Positions 7,886-16,180 of a stretch of 40,436 nt of DNA are shown here, one piece after another (within the stretch, counting starts at the first letter, position 1; each line of letters opens with the position of its first letter). The notes beneath the pieces were generated by a model that searched no databases, was not told the DNA's origin, and saw only the letters and a list, made by a program, of their open reading frames with translations. The position numbers and the translations under genes are program-made. Origin of the DNA: Chloroflexota bacterium (lineage in GTDB: Bacteria; Chloroflexota; Anaerolineae; Anaerolineales; Villigracilaceae); the NCBI GenBank assembly GCA_016866215.1, contig VGNE01000035.1:1-40436 (forward strand), read 5' to 3'.

Positions 7886-8395
7886 ATGACAGCAGAACAA
7901 ATAATTTTCCTGATCGTTGGAGCAGTCACGCTCATTGCTGGATTGATGGTTGTGACCGTTCGTAATCTTGTCCATGCGGCGTTGTGGCTGGTAGCGGCAC
8001 TCTTCGGCGTGGCTATCGTCTACACTTTGCTCAATGCTGGCTTTATTGCAGTGGTGCAGGTTGTGGTGTACATCGGCGCGATTGCTATTCTCTTCATCTT
8101 CGCGGTCATGTTGACTCGCCGTCAGGCGGCTGACACAGGCGCATCGGTGAATAAGAACTGGTGGGCAGGCGCATTGATGGCTGCGGCAACCTTCGCGGGG
8201 CTGGCTTTTCTGCTTCAGGGTTGGAGCGGATTCTCGAAGACAGCATCAGCTATCCCGTTAGGGTTTGATGCGGTCAATCAGTTGGGTGATGCGTTGACCT
8301 CGCCTGCGGGATATGTCCTGCCGTTTGAAGTCGCATCTGTTCTGCTGCTTGCGGCATTGGTGGGCGCGGTCTATCTCGCGTTCAATAAGAAATAG
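7886..8395 (+). CDS. nuoJ: NADH-quinone oxidoreductase subunit J
   Basis: NuoJ (ND6-like) is a five-helix membrane subunit of complex I whose third helix takes part in conformational coupling. The 169-residue protein has the conserved region YTLLNAGFIAVVQVVVYIGA followed by AILFIFAVML, and ends with the family's last helix (FEVASVLLLAALVGAVYLA). Length is normal. A purine-rich GGAAATGGAAATC precedes the ATG. It is flanked on both sides by palindromic spacers and keeps the family order before nuoK. Confidence 0.95.
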   Translation: MTAEQIIFLIVGAVTLIAGLMVVTVRNLVHAALWLVAALFGVAIVYTLLNAGFIAVVQVVVYIGAIAILFIFAVMLTRRQAADTGASVNKNWWAGALMAAATFAGLAFLLQGWSGFSKTASAIPLGFDAVNQLGDALTSPAGYVLPFEVASVLLLAALVGAVYLAFNKK

Positions 8396-8430
8396 GGAGC
8401 ATGGATGAACATGGTGAAAAAACCTTTAAA

Positions 8431-8512
8431 CACGAAGGTCACTAAGGAACACAAAGGAGAAACCTTTAAGTTATTAACCTTAGTGTACTTCGTGTCCTTT
8501 GTGTTTAAGAAT
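8431..8512. repeat. Large imperfect palindrome (AACACGAAGG family), nuoJ-nuoK gap
   Basis: The left arm TTTAAACACGAAGGTCACTA and the right arm TTAGTGTACTTCGTGTCC...TTTGTGTTTAAG are mutually complementary over most of their length. A relative with the same words lies at 35566-35645, between the DUF4258 and YgiT genes. Confidence 0.7.
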
Positions 8513-8532
8513 CTTTTTGCAGTGGAGGCAGT

Positions 8533-8841
8533 ATGATCCCTCTTTCATGGTATCTCATTCTCGCGGCTGGGTTGTTCAGCATTGGATTGTTTGGCGTCCT
8601 GGCGCGCAGGAACGCAGTCGCAATTTTGCTCGGCGTTGAACTGATGCTCAATGCGGTAAATATTAACCTCGTAGCTTTCTGGCGTTATGGTGATGTTGCC
8701 CAGATGGCCGGGCAGGTCTTCGCAATTATTGTCTTCGCAGTTGCCGCAGCGGAAGTGGCTGTAGGTCTGGCTTTGGTAATCTCTGTCTATCGCCGTCGCA
8801 ATACGGTGGTGGCGGAAGAACTTGATTTGTTGAAATGGTAA
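8533..8841 (+). CDS. nuoK: NADH-quinone oxidoreductase subunit K
   Basis: NuoK (ND4L-like) is a three-helix membrane subunit carrying proton-path glutamates. The 102-residue protein has the expected helix-2 stretch LLGVELMLNAVNINLVAF with its conserved Glu, and the helix-3 stretch IVFAVAAAEVAVGLALVI with the second Glu. GGAGG lies four bases before the ATG. Length matches the family exactly. Confidence 0.96.
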   Translation: MIPLSWYLILAAGLFSIGLFGVLARRNAVAILLGVELMLNAVNINLVAFWRYGDVAQMAGQVFAIIVFAVAAAEVAVGLALVISVYRRRNTVVAEELDLLKW

Positions 8842-8847
8842 GCAAAA

Positions 8848-8932
8848 CGGAACACGAAACACGAAACACGGTCTGCAATTCTATAGCATGTAGCGTGTTT
8901 CGTAAAATGCGCGTATTCCGTAACGAGGTATC
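8848..8932. repeat. Palindromic GAAACACG-type spacer, nuoK-nuoL gap
   Basis: Direct copies of GAAACACG at the left face GCGTGTTTCGT and ATTCCGT at the right, making an imperfect inverted repeat. It appears to be built of words shared with the other nuo gaps. Confidence 0.5.
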
Positions 8933-8935
8933 TTT

Positions 8936-11083
8936 ATGACAACAGAAACACTTATTTGGTTAATTCCACTCCCGCCTGTGCTGGCTTTCTTTTTGATCGT
9001 ATTATTTACGAATAAAAATAAAGCGCTGAGTCACAGCGTGGCAGTGGGCGCGGCATTCCTTTCATGGCTGGGGAGCATGATCGTGTTTGTGCGCGCGCTC
9101 GGTGTGGAACATCTTGGCGAACATCCTTTTGCATCTTCGATCAATTGGCTGCCGACAGGCGAGACGTGGTTGAAGATCGGCGTGCTGATCGACCCGCTTT
9201 CTGCCGCGACTTTATTCTTCGTGGCGTGGACAGTGTTGATGATCTTCATCTATAGCGTTGGTTATCATAACTATGGTCAACCCGCAGGCGATCACGATCA
9301 CGCAGGTCTGCCGCCGCACGGCGCAACCGTGACAGATGACCTCGGTCACAAGCATACTGTGCTTTCGGTTGAGCCGATGTACTCGCGCTTCTTTGCGTTT
9401 ATTGGCTTGTTCGCATTTGGTATGTACGCCCTCGTTGTCTCTGATAACCTGCTCACGCTTTTCGTGGGTTGGGAGATCATGGGTTTGTGCTCGTACTTAT
9501 TGATTGGCTTCTGGTACGGCAAGTCATCCGCTCGTAACGCGGCGGTGAAAGCATTCATGACCACACGCATCGGCGATGTATTCATGCTGTTGGGCATCAC
9601 CTTCCTTTATTATGCAACTGGGACACTTTCCTACCGTGAGATTTTCACCGAAGAAGTTTTACACACGCTTGCAACAGTGCCGAGCGGTGTGTTCGGATTA
9701 TCCGCTGCTGGGTTGATCGCATTATTGCTCTTCATCGGCACAATTGGTAAATCGGCGCAGTTTCCCCTTCATGTTTGGTTGCCAGACGCGATGGAAGGCC
9801 CTACTCCTGTCAGCGCGATGATCCATGCGGCGACGATGGTGTCAGCGGGTGTGTTTGCGGTCATTCGCATGTTCCCGCTTCTCAGTCTTGACCCGAAGAC
9901 GATGACCATCGTTGCGTTTATCGGCGCGTTCACGGCGATCTTCGCCGCGACCATTGCCGTTGCGCAAAATGACATCAAACGCGTGCTGGCTTATTCCACG
10001 ATTTCACAGCTCGGCTTCATGATCGCCGCGCTCGGTGTCGGCGCCTATGTTGCCGCCGTCTTTCATCTAATAACACACGCCTTCTTCAAAGCCCTGCTCT
10101 TCCTTGGCTCTGGTTCCGTCATTCACGGCATGGAGCATGGCGTGCTTCACACAGGCAATCACAAAGTTGATCCGCAGGATATGTTCAACATGGGCGGCCT
10201 GCGCAAGAAGATGCCGATCACATTCTGGACCTTCCTCATCGGCGGCTTTGCCCTCTCTGGCTTCCCGATCATCACCGCAGGCTTCTGGTCGAAGGATGAA
10301 ATTCTTGCGGACGCCTTCGGTCACGGTCACCTGGCAGTCTTCATCACACTCGCGATTGCCGCTTTCATGACCGCGTTCTACACCATGCGCCAGATCACAT
10401 TGACCTTCCTCGGCGAACCACGCACGAAGGAAGCCGAACACGCGCATGAGACTCCCTGGACGATGACCGCTCCGCTTGTGATTCTCGCGTTCTTTGCTGT
10501 GACCTACGGCTGGGTCGGCATCCCCGAGCATTTCCCAATCCTCGGCGGACTCGTGCCAAACTGGTTCCATGAATTCGTGGGCGGCACGTTGGCTGAACAT
10601 CCCGAAGCAGTTGAATTCAATATCATCCCTCTCGCCACTTCATTATTTGTCGCGCTCGGCGGTTTATTCTTCGGCTGGCTTACCTATCGCAACGTCCAAT
10701 CCGCTGAACAGGACAAACTGCAAATTCCTTTGCTCAGGAACAAATATTATTTCGATGAAGCCTACGACTTTCTCTTCATCAAACCGTTGACCTGGTTCTC
10801 TGAAGTCTTCGTCTCCAGGTGGATGGACAAAAGTTTCATTGACGGTATTCTGCACATCTTTGGCCCCGCTACCGGTGGGCTTGGTTCCTTTATTCGAGAT
10901 AAATTTGACGTGCCAGTCGTCAACCAATTCTTTGGCGATGGTTCCGCTGATGCCACCTATTGGATTGGCAAGAACCTGCGTCCCATTCAAACGGGTCGTA
11001 TCCAGCAATATCTTATTCTTTCGTTGATCATTCTCGTTGTGATCGGCGGCCTGCTTTTTGCATTGCTGGTTAGGAGCGCATAA
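8936..11083 (+). CDS. nuoL: NADH-quinone oxidoreductase subunit L
   Basis: NuoL is the distal antiporter-like proton-pumping subunit of complex I, with a long lateral helix along the membrane arm. The family signature HVWLPDAMEGPTPVSAMIHA is present, and the C-terminus has FDEAYDFLFIKP, then a final helix after QTGRIQQY. At 715 residues it is about 100 longer than E. coli NuoL. Two extensions are visible: a His-rich insertion near residues 115-145 (DHDHAG, HGATVTDD), and a stretch of roughly 70 residues between FIKP and QTGRIQ where I would expect about 45. The second may lengthen the lateral helix, which fits the presence of two NuoM genes. Its stop overlaps the nuoM start (TAATG). Confidence 0.96.
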   Translation: MTTETLIWLIPLPPVLAFFLIVLFTNKNKALSHSVAVGAAFLSWLGSMIVFVRALGVEHLGEHPFASSINWLPTGETWLKIGVLIDPLSAATLFFVAWTVLMIFIYSVGYHNYGQPAGDHDHAGLPPHGATVTDDLGHKHTVLSVEPMYSRFFAFIGLFAFGMYALVVSDNLLTLFVGWEIMGLCSYLLIGFWYGKSSARNAAVKAFMTTRIGDVFMLLGITFLYYATGTLSYREIFTEEVLHTLATVPSGVFGLSAAGLIALLLFIGTIGKSAQFPLHVWLPDAMEGPTPVSAMIHAATMVSAGVFAVIRMFPLLSLDPKTMTIVAFIGAFTAIFAATIAVAQNDIKRVLAYSTISQLGFMIAALGVGAYVAAVFHLITHAFFKALLFLGSGSVIHGMEHGVLHTGNHKVDPQDMFNMGGLRKKMPITFWTFLIGGFALSGFPIITAGFWSKDEILADAFGHGHLAVFITLAIAAFMTAFYTMRQITLTFLGEPRTKEAEHAHETPWTMTAPLVILAFFAVTYGWVGIPEHFPILGGLVPNWFHEFVGGTLAEHPEAVEFNIIPLATSLFVALGGLFFGWLTYRNVQSAEQDKLQIPLLRNKYYFDEAYDFLFIKPLTWFSEVFVSRWMDKSFIDGILHIFGPATGGLGSFIRDKFDVPVVNQFFGDGSADATYWIGKNLRPIQTGRIQQYLILSLIILVVIGGLLFALLVRSA

Positions 11084-12606
11084 TGGATTTTCTGAATACC
11101 CATCTCCTTAGCCTGATCTTATTCCTGCCGACCATTGCGGCATTGATTATGCTCTTCCTGCCAAGCGGCGAGACGAAACTTCTGCGTTGGTTCGCATTCA
11201 GCGCCAGCCTGATTCCTTTCGCGCTCACGCTTGTGCTGTGGAGCAACTTTGACCCGGACATGACAGGCTTCCAGTTTCAAGAACAATATATGTGGTATGA
11301 AGCCATCCACTCAACCCTCCACCTCGGCGTGGATGGTATCTCCATTTCGATGGTCTTGCTCACCACATTGCTTACGCCTCTCGCCATCCTCGCTTCCTTC
11401 AGCATAACTGACCGCGTCAAGCCGTACATGATGCTCTTCCTCTTTTTGGAAACAGGCATGCTCGGCGTCTTCATGGCGCTTGACCTCCTGATCTTCTTCG
11501 TCTTCTGGGAAATTGGTCTTATTCCGATGTATTTCCTCATCAATCAATGGGGCAGCGCCAACAAGGATTACGCCTCCATGAAGTTCATGATGTATACGAT
11601 GGGCGGATCACTTGGCCTCTTGCTCGCTGTGCAAATGCTCGGTGTTCTCTTCGGGACTTATGATCTGGTTGCCCTCTACGAGCGATGGAATTCGCTTGAT
11701 CCTGGTTCTATTCTACTCGGGTTGCCAGTGCATACCGTCAAGACGATTGCCTTCTGGGCATTCACCATCGCATTTGCAGTCAAAGTTCCGATTTGGCCCT
11801 TCCATACCTGGCTGCCAGATGCGCATACCGAAGCCCCGACTGCTGGTTCAATGATCCTGGCTGGTGTCCTGCTCAAACTCGGCGCGTACGGTTTTCTGCG
11901 ACTTGTGCTTCCGTTCTATCCGCTCGAAGCGAAGATATTTGCAGGTGCGCTGGCTTTGCTCGCAACTGCTGCAATCGTCTTTGGCGCGTTTGGCTCATTC
12001 GGTCAAACAGACTTCAAGCGGCTTGTGGCGTATTCGTCGGTCAATCACATGGGATTTGTAGTCCTCGGTATCGCTGCGGCAGGCCTGGCGGCGGGAACAG
12101 CCGATGCTCATATCGCCATGAATGGTGCGGTCCTACAGATGTTCAATCACGGCTTGTCTGCGGCTGGTATGTTCTTTTTAGTCGGTGTGATTTACGAACG
12201 CACGCACACACGCAATCTGGAAGAGTTCGGCGGTTTATTTCCGCTCGTACCTGTCTACGGCGGCATCTTAATCTTCATGAGTATGGCGTCGCTTGGCTTG
12301 CCTGGACTCAACGGCTTCGTCTCTGAGTTTTTGGTGGTGCGAGGCGCGTATCCAGTATTGAAGATCTACACTGTCGTTTCCATGCTTGGTTTGCTTTTCA
12401 CGGGTGCTTATATTTTGAAAGGCATCGCCAAAGTTTTGCATGGCCCCATGAACGAATATTGGGCGCGCGGCGAACACAAACTGACTGAGATCAACACGCG
12501 CGAAATTCTTGTGGTGGTCCCGCTGATGATCCTGATCCTGATCATCGGCATCTGGCCTGCGTGGATACTTGAAGTGATAAATAAAGCCGTGGTTGCGCTT
12601 TTCTAA
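11083..12606 (+). CDS. nuoM: NADH-quinone oxidoreductase subunit M (first copy)
   Basis: NuoM is an antiporter-like proton-pumping subunit with 14 helices. The 507-residue protein carries the canonical motif HTWLPDAHTEAPTAGSMILAG and the downstream LLKLGAYGFLRL helix, with the lysine expected for the proton path. The start ATG overlaps the nuoL stop by one base, so the two are translationally coupled. This copy is the conventional NuoM; the next gene is a divergent second copy. Confidence 0.95.
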   Translation: MDFLNTHLLSLILFLPTIAALIMLFLPSGETKLLRWFAFSASLIPFALTLVLWSNFDPDMTGFQFQEQYMWYEAIHSTLHLGVDGISISMVLLTTLLTPLAILASFSITDRVKPYMMLFLFLETGMLGVFMALDLLIFFVFWEIGLIPMYFLINQWGSANKDYASMKFMMYTMGGSLGLLLAVQMLGVLFGTYDLVALYERWNSLDPGSILLGLPVHTVKTIAFWAFTIAFAVKVPIWPFHTWLPDAHTEAPTAGSMILAGVLLKLGAYGFLRLVLPFYPLEAKIFAGALALLATAAIVFGAFGSFGQTDFKRLVAYSSVNHMGFVVLGIAAAGLAAGTADAHIAMNGAVLQMFNHGLSAAGMFFLVGVIYERTHTRNLEEFGGLFPLVPVYGGILIFMSMASLGLPGLNGFVSEFLVVRGAYPVLKIYTVVSMLGLLFTGAYILKGIAKVLHGPMNEYWARGEHKLTEINTREILVVVPLMILILIIGIWPAWILEVINKAVVALF

Positions 12607-12680
12607 TGCGTAATTCGTAATACGTAATTTACGGATTACGCAACACGCAACACAGATCACGTAACACGCAACACGAGTCT
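12604..12680. repeat. Palindromic ATTACG-type spacer, nuoM-nuoM2 gap
   Basis: GCGTAAT at the left pairs with ATTACGC about 25 bases further on, with ACGTAATTTACG between them; a run of ACACGCAAC direct repeats follows. Its words match the nuoH-nuoJ and nuoK-nuoL spacers. Confidence 0.55.
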
Positions 12681-12689
12681 GAGGTGATT

Positions 12690-14210
12690 ATGAATTTTCC
12701 GATACTAAGTATTATTACTTTCCTTCCCTTTGTGGCCGCAGTCGTCATGTTGATGATCCCTGCGGACCGCAAGACGGAAGTCCGCGGCGTTGCGCTGGCA
12801 ACCGCGGCGATAGACCTTCTGCTTTCTGGCTGGCTCTACCTGCAATACCTGCTTGGCGGCATGACAGGCTACCAATTCATTGAAACATACAACTGGCTTC
12901 CTGCGCTCGGCATCAGCCTGAAATTCGGCGTGGACGGCATGAGCGCCCCGCTTGTCCTGCTCACAGGTATCGTCATGTTCACGGGTGTATTGATCTCGTG
13001 GGGCGATTACGATGAAAAACATCATGTCTCTGCGGGTATTCAAGACCGACCGCGCGAATTCTTCGCCTTCCTCTTCCTGCTGGCGGGGGGGGTGTTCGGC
13101 GTATTCGTTTCGCTCGATTTGTTCATGCTGTTCTTCTTCTATGAGATCGCCGTATTCCCGATGTACCTGCTCATCGCCATTTGGGGTTGGATCAAGACTC
13201 GTGAATACGCGGCCATGAAGCTGACGCTTTACCTGTTTATCGGTTCTGTGGTTTCGCTAGCCGGTGTGCTCGTCATGTATTGGACACAATATCAAAACAC
13301 AGGCGTGCTTTCCTTCGACATGCTTCAAATGGAAAGCGCAGGCTTCTCTTCAACCTTTCAATATATTTGGTTTTTGCCGGTCTTCCTCGGTTTCGCAGTG
13401 CTGGGTGGTATCTGGCCCTTCCACAACTGGTCGCCCGATGGCCACGTGGCCGCGCCGACAGCCGTCTCCATGTTCCATGCAGGCGTGTTGATGAAACTCG
13501 GCGCGTTTGCCGCCCTGCGCGTGGGTGTGATGCTCCTCCCTGAAGGCGCGAAACAATGGTCATGGCTGATCATGGCACTTGCCAGTATCGCCGTGGTTTA
13601 TGGAGCCTATATCGCCTTTGTCCAGCCTGACTTGAAATACATGATCGGCTTTTCATCCGTTTCGCACATGGGACTTGTGATGCTTGGCATCTCTACGCTT
13701 AATCAAACTGGTCTCACGGGCGCAGGCGTGCAGATGTTCTCGCACGGTGTGATGACGGCTCTCTTCTTTGCGATTACAGGCATGATTTACGACCGCTCAC
13801 ACACACGCCAGATACCCGAACTCGGCGGCATGGGAAAGATCATGCCCTTTGCAATGATCGGCTTTATCATAGGCGGACTCGTTTCAATGGGTATGCCTGG
13901 CTTTTCGGGCTTTATTGCGGAGTTCCCCATCTTCATGGGTGTGTGGGGACGCCAGTGGCTGGTGGCTGTCTTCGCAAGCATTTCGATCATCATCACCGCC
14001 GCTTACATTATGATAAATATTCGCAAAGTGTTCTTCAGTCCATTGCCTGAAAATCTTCAAGGTCACGTTGGTGATATTACCGTATTGGATAAAGTTGCGA
14101 TCGTCGCGTTATGCTTCTTTATGATCGTTATCGGTTTATTTCCCTCTGTCATGGTGCCAATGGTCGAAACAGGCGTTGAGAATATCATGCGCTTATTGGG
14201 AGGTGCATAA
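12690..14210 (+). CDS. nuoM: NADH-quinone oxidoreductase subunit M (second, divergent copy)
   Basis: This 506-residue protein is a second full-length NuoM-type antiporter subunit. The motif region reads HNWSPDGHVAAPTAVSMFHAG, differing from the usual HTWLPDAH, while the following VLMKLGAFAALRV helix is kept. A second NuoM in the same cluster suggests an enlarged membrane arm with one more pumping module instead of a replacement copy. A GTG at 12684 is in frame, but GAGG at 12681-12684 with five bases before ATG 12690 supports the ATG. The coding sequence contains a run of eight G at 13085-13092 and stays in frame. nuoN begins directly after the stop. Confidence 0.93.
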   Translation: MNFPILSIITFLPFVAAVVMLMIPADRKTEVRGVALATAAIDLLLSGWLYLQYLLGGMTGYQFIETYNWLPALGISLKFGVDGMSAPLVLLTGIVMFTGVLISWGDYDEKHHVSAGIQDRPREFFAFLFLLAGGVFGVFVSLDLFMLFFFYEIAVFPMYLLIAIWGWIKTREYAAMKLTLYLFIGSVVSLAGVLVMYWTQYQNTGVLSFDMLQMESAGFSSTFQYIWFLPVFLGFAVLGGIWPFHNWSPDGHVAAPTAVSMFHAGVLMKLGAFAALRVGVMLLPEGAKQWSWLIMALASIAVVYGAYIAFVQPDLKYMIGFSSVSHMGLVMLGISTLNQTGLTGAGVQMFSHGVMTALFFAITGMIYDRSHTRQIPELGGMGKIMPFAMIGFIIGGLVSMGMPGFSGFIAEFPIFMGVWGRQWLVAVFASISIIITAAYIMINIRKVFFSPLPENLQGHVGDITVLDKVAIVALCFFMIVIGLFPSVMVPMVETGVENIMRLLGGA

Positions 14211-15659
14211 ATGTTTACTCCTGTGATGTTCGCTTCCATCCTCCCTGAAATTTTGATCCTCGCCCTTGGCATGATCCTGCTGATTGTTGAGCCGTTCTGG
14301 AAAGAAAATCAACGCCGTAATGCGGGCTGGCTCACTGCGGGCGGACTCTTTGTTATCATCATCGTCAGCCTGCTCTTTGGTCAACCTGGCGAGCCGACTG
14401 CCGTACTTGGCGGTATGATCCGCTTTGACTGGCTGGGATTCTTCTTCAAGATTCTCTTTATGTTTGCCGCCGTAGCGACCGCTCTTCTTTTGATGGATCA
14501 TGAGAAGGCGGGAGGACGCGGCGAGGCATATCTTCTGCTCCTTGCCTCGCTTCTCGGCATGAACCTGATGGCTGTTTCGGCGGACCTGGTCATGCTCTAC
14601 CTTTCGATTGAGACCGCGTCGATCCCACTTTACATCCTCGCAGGCTTTTTACTGGCTGACGATCGTTCCACCGAAGCTGGTTTCAAGTATTTGTTGTTCG
14701 GCACGCTGGTTTCTACGGTCATGCTTTACGGTTTCAGCTTGATCTTTGGTTTTGCCGGCACAACCAACATTTATAAACTTGCTGAAATGCTTGCAACTGG
14801 CAACCTTTCTGCCTTGCTCGCGTTCAGTGTCCTTGCCCTGATCCTTGTGGGACTTGGTTTTAAGATTGCCATTGTTCCTTTTCAATTCTGGGCGCCTGAT
14901 GTATATGAAGGCTCGCCGACTCCGGTGGCTGGTTTCCTTTCCACGGCTTCAAAAGCCGCTGGCTTTGCAGTGATCGTGCGTTTGTTTTTCGTTGCTTTCC
15001 CCGATTTCGCACCCTTGTGGACGGTGATCCTCGCGGCTCTTTCTGCCATCACTATGACAGTCGGCAACCTGCTCGCGATTTCACAGACAAACGTCAAGCG
15101 CCTGCTTGCGTATTCATCCATTGCACATGCGGGCTATGCTTTGATCGGTGTGGTTGCATTTAGTCAACTTGGCGCGGCGAGTGTGGTCTTCTATCTCGCG
15201 GCGTACATCGTTACCAATTTGCTCGCCTTCGGTGTCGTCATGGCATTCAGCCGTGTAACGGGTCTCGAAGAACTCAAAGACTATGCAGGCATGAGCCGAC
15301 GTAATCCGTGGCTGGCGTTGTTGATGCTGGCTGCGTTCCTGTCGCTTACGGGCATGCCGCCTTTCGGTGGCTTCGTGGCGAAGATCTTTGTCTTTGCCGC
15401 AGGCGTGCAGGCAGGTTATGTCTGGTTGGTTATCGTGGGTATCCTCAACTCCATCATCGGTGTATTTTACTATCTCAATGCGATGAAGTATGTTTATCTT
15501 TATCGTATGCCGAATGAAGATGAAGAGAAGCACCCCATCCCGTTGACCCGTCCGTATGCGATTGCGTTGGCTGTGCTGGTACTTGGCGTGATCCTGATCG
15601 GCACCGTATTCGCTCCGTGGTTCAGTTGGTCTGACGCCGCGGCGTTGAATTTGTTTTAA
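14211..15659 (+). CDS. nuoN: NADH-quinone oxidoreductase subunit N
   Basis: NuoN is the proximal antiporter-like subunit of the complex I membrane arm. The 482-residue protein has the family motif FQFWAPDVYEGSPTPVAGFLSTASKAAGFAV and the later LLAYSSIAHAGYALIGV helix, both typical of NuoN/ND2. GGAGG lies seven bases before the ATG, which directly follows the TAA of the second nuoM. It is the last gene of the cluster. A weak hairpin (TGGAGTC/GACTCCA at 15670-15699) follows, but it has no T-run. Confidence 0.96.
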   Translation: MFTPVMFASILPEILILALGMILLIVEPFWKENQRRNAGWLTAGGLFVIIIVSLLFGQPGEPTAVLGGMIRFDWLGFFFKILFMFAAVATALLLMDHEKAGGRGEAYLLLLASLLGMNLMAVSADLVMLYLSIETASIPLYILAGFLLADDRSTEAGFKYLLFGTLVSTVMLYGFSLIFGFAGTTNIYKLAEMLATGNLSALLAFSVLALILVGLGFKIAIVPFQFWAPDVYEGSPTPVAGFLSTASKAAGFAVIVRLFFVAFPDFAPLWTVILAALSAITMTVGNLLAISQTNVKRLLAYSSIAHAGYALIGVVAFSQLGAASVVFYLAAYIVTNLLAFGVVMAFSRVTGLEELKDYAGMSRRNPWLALLMLAAFLSLTGMPPFGGFVAKIFVFAAGVQAGYVWLVIVGILNSIIGVFYYLNAMKYVYLYRMPNEDEEKHPIPLTRPYAIALAVLVLGVILIGTVFAPWFSWSDAAALNLF

Positions 15660-15857
15660 TTCTAGATTCTGGAGTCCATCAGCTTGCTACCTGACTCCAA
15701 AGTCTTCAGCGCAGAAAATATTTTCGAAAGCAGAATCAGGTCAAAGCCCAGAGAAGAGGCGTTTTTGAGGGGGGCAACGCATTTGGATGGCGGTTATCAG
15801 CCTACAGCGTGGAAAAATCTACTTGGGCAGACACCTTAACCGATTTTTGATTTCTGT

Positions 15858-15887
15858 TTGACAGCCCTTTGACCCGTCAGGTATAAT
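15858..15887 (+). promoter_or_regulatory. Strong promoter of the Fo ATP synthase operon
   Basis: TTGACA (15858-15863) and TATAAT (15882-15887) are separated by 18 bases. The ATG at 15896 begins only eight bases after the -10 box, so the transcript should start at or next to the start codon, giving a leaderless mRNA. No ribosome-binding site lies before the ATG. Confidence 0.8.
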
Positions 15888-15895
15888 CGTGCGAC

Positions 15896-16171
15896 ATGGC
15901 ACAATCAGATAATAACCGTCGAAATATGGTAAGCACGCTGCTGATCGTTGTAATCGGACAGGTCGGTTGTTTGACCCTGGCCGTCATTCTGGCCTCGGTG
16001 TTTGGCGGGTTGTGGCTTGATAATCTGTTTGGAACGAAACCAGTTTTTACGCTGGTGTTGTTGTTTGCTGGAATCCCTCTTTCGGTGATCCTGATGCTGT
16101 ATGTCTCGCGGAAATCGCTGGCGCGGCTGAAGGAAAAATATGAACCCGAAGAGAAAAAAACTACTGCTTAG
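15896..16171 (+). CDS. AtpZ/AtpI-like ATP synthase accessory protein
   Basis: This 91-residue protein has two predicted helices separated by a short loop (GGLWLDNLFGTKP) and a charged C-terminal tail. That layout matches the small AtpZ/AtpI-type proteins at the head of many ATP synthase operons, thought to help ring assembly or ion supply to the a subunit. The position directly before atpB supports the call. Its ATG seems to be leaderless, as it stands eight bases after the -10 box. The gene ends one base before the next gene's AGGAGG is complete, so it is tightly linked to atpB. Confidence 0.8.
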   Translation: MAQSDNNRRNMVSTLLIVVIGQVGCLTLAVILASVFGGLWLDNLFGTKPVFTLVLLFAGIPLSVILMLYVSRKSLARLKEKYEPEEKKTTA

Positions 16172-16180
16172 GAGGCGGGC

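Noticed and set aside
13085-13092. Run of eight G in the second nuoM as a phase-variation tract
   Set aside because: The frame is intact through it, and a core respiratory subunit is an unlikely phase-variable target. It is a sequencing-error risk more than a signal.
15660-15857. A gene or RNA between nuoN and the Fo promoter
   Set aside because: No frame with a start and ribosome-binding site, and only a weak 7-bp hairpin (15670-15699) without a T-run, was seen.
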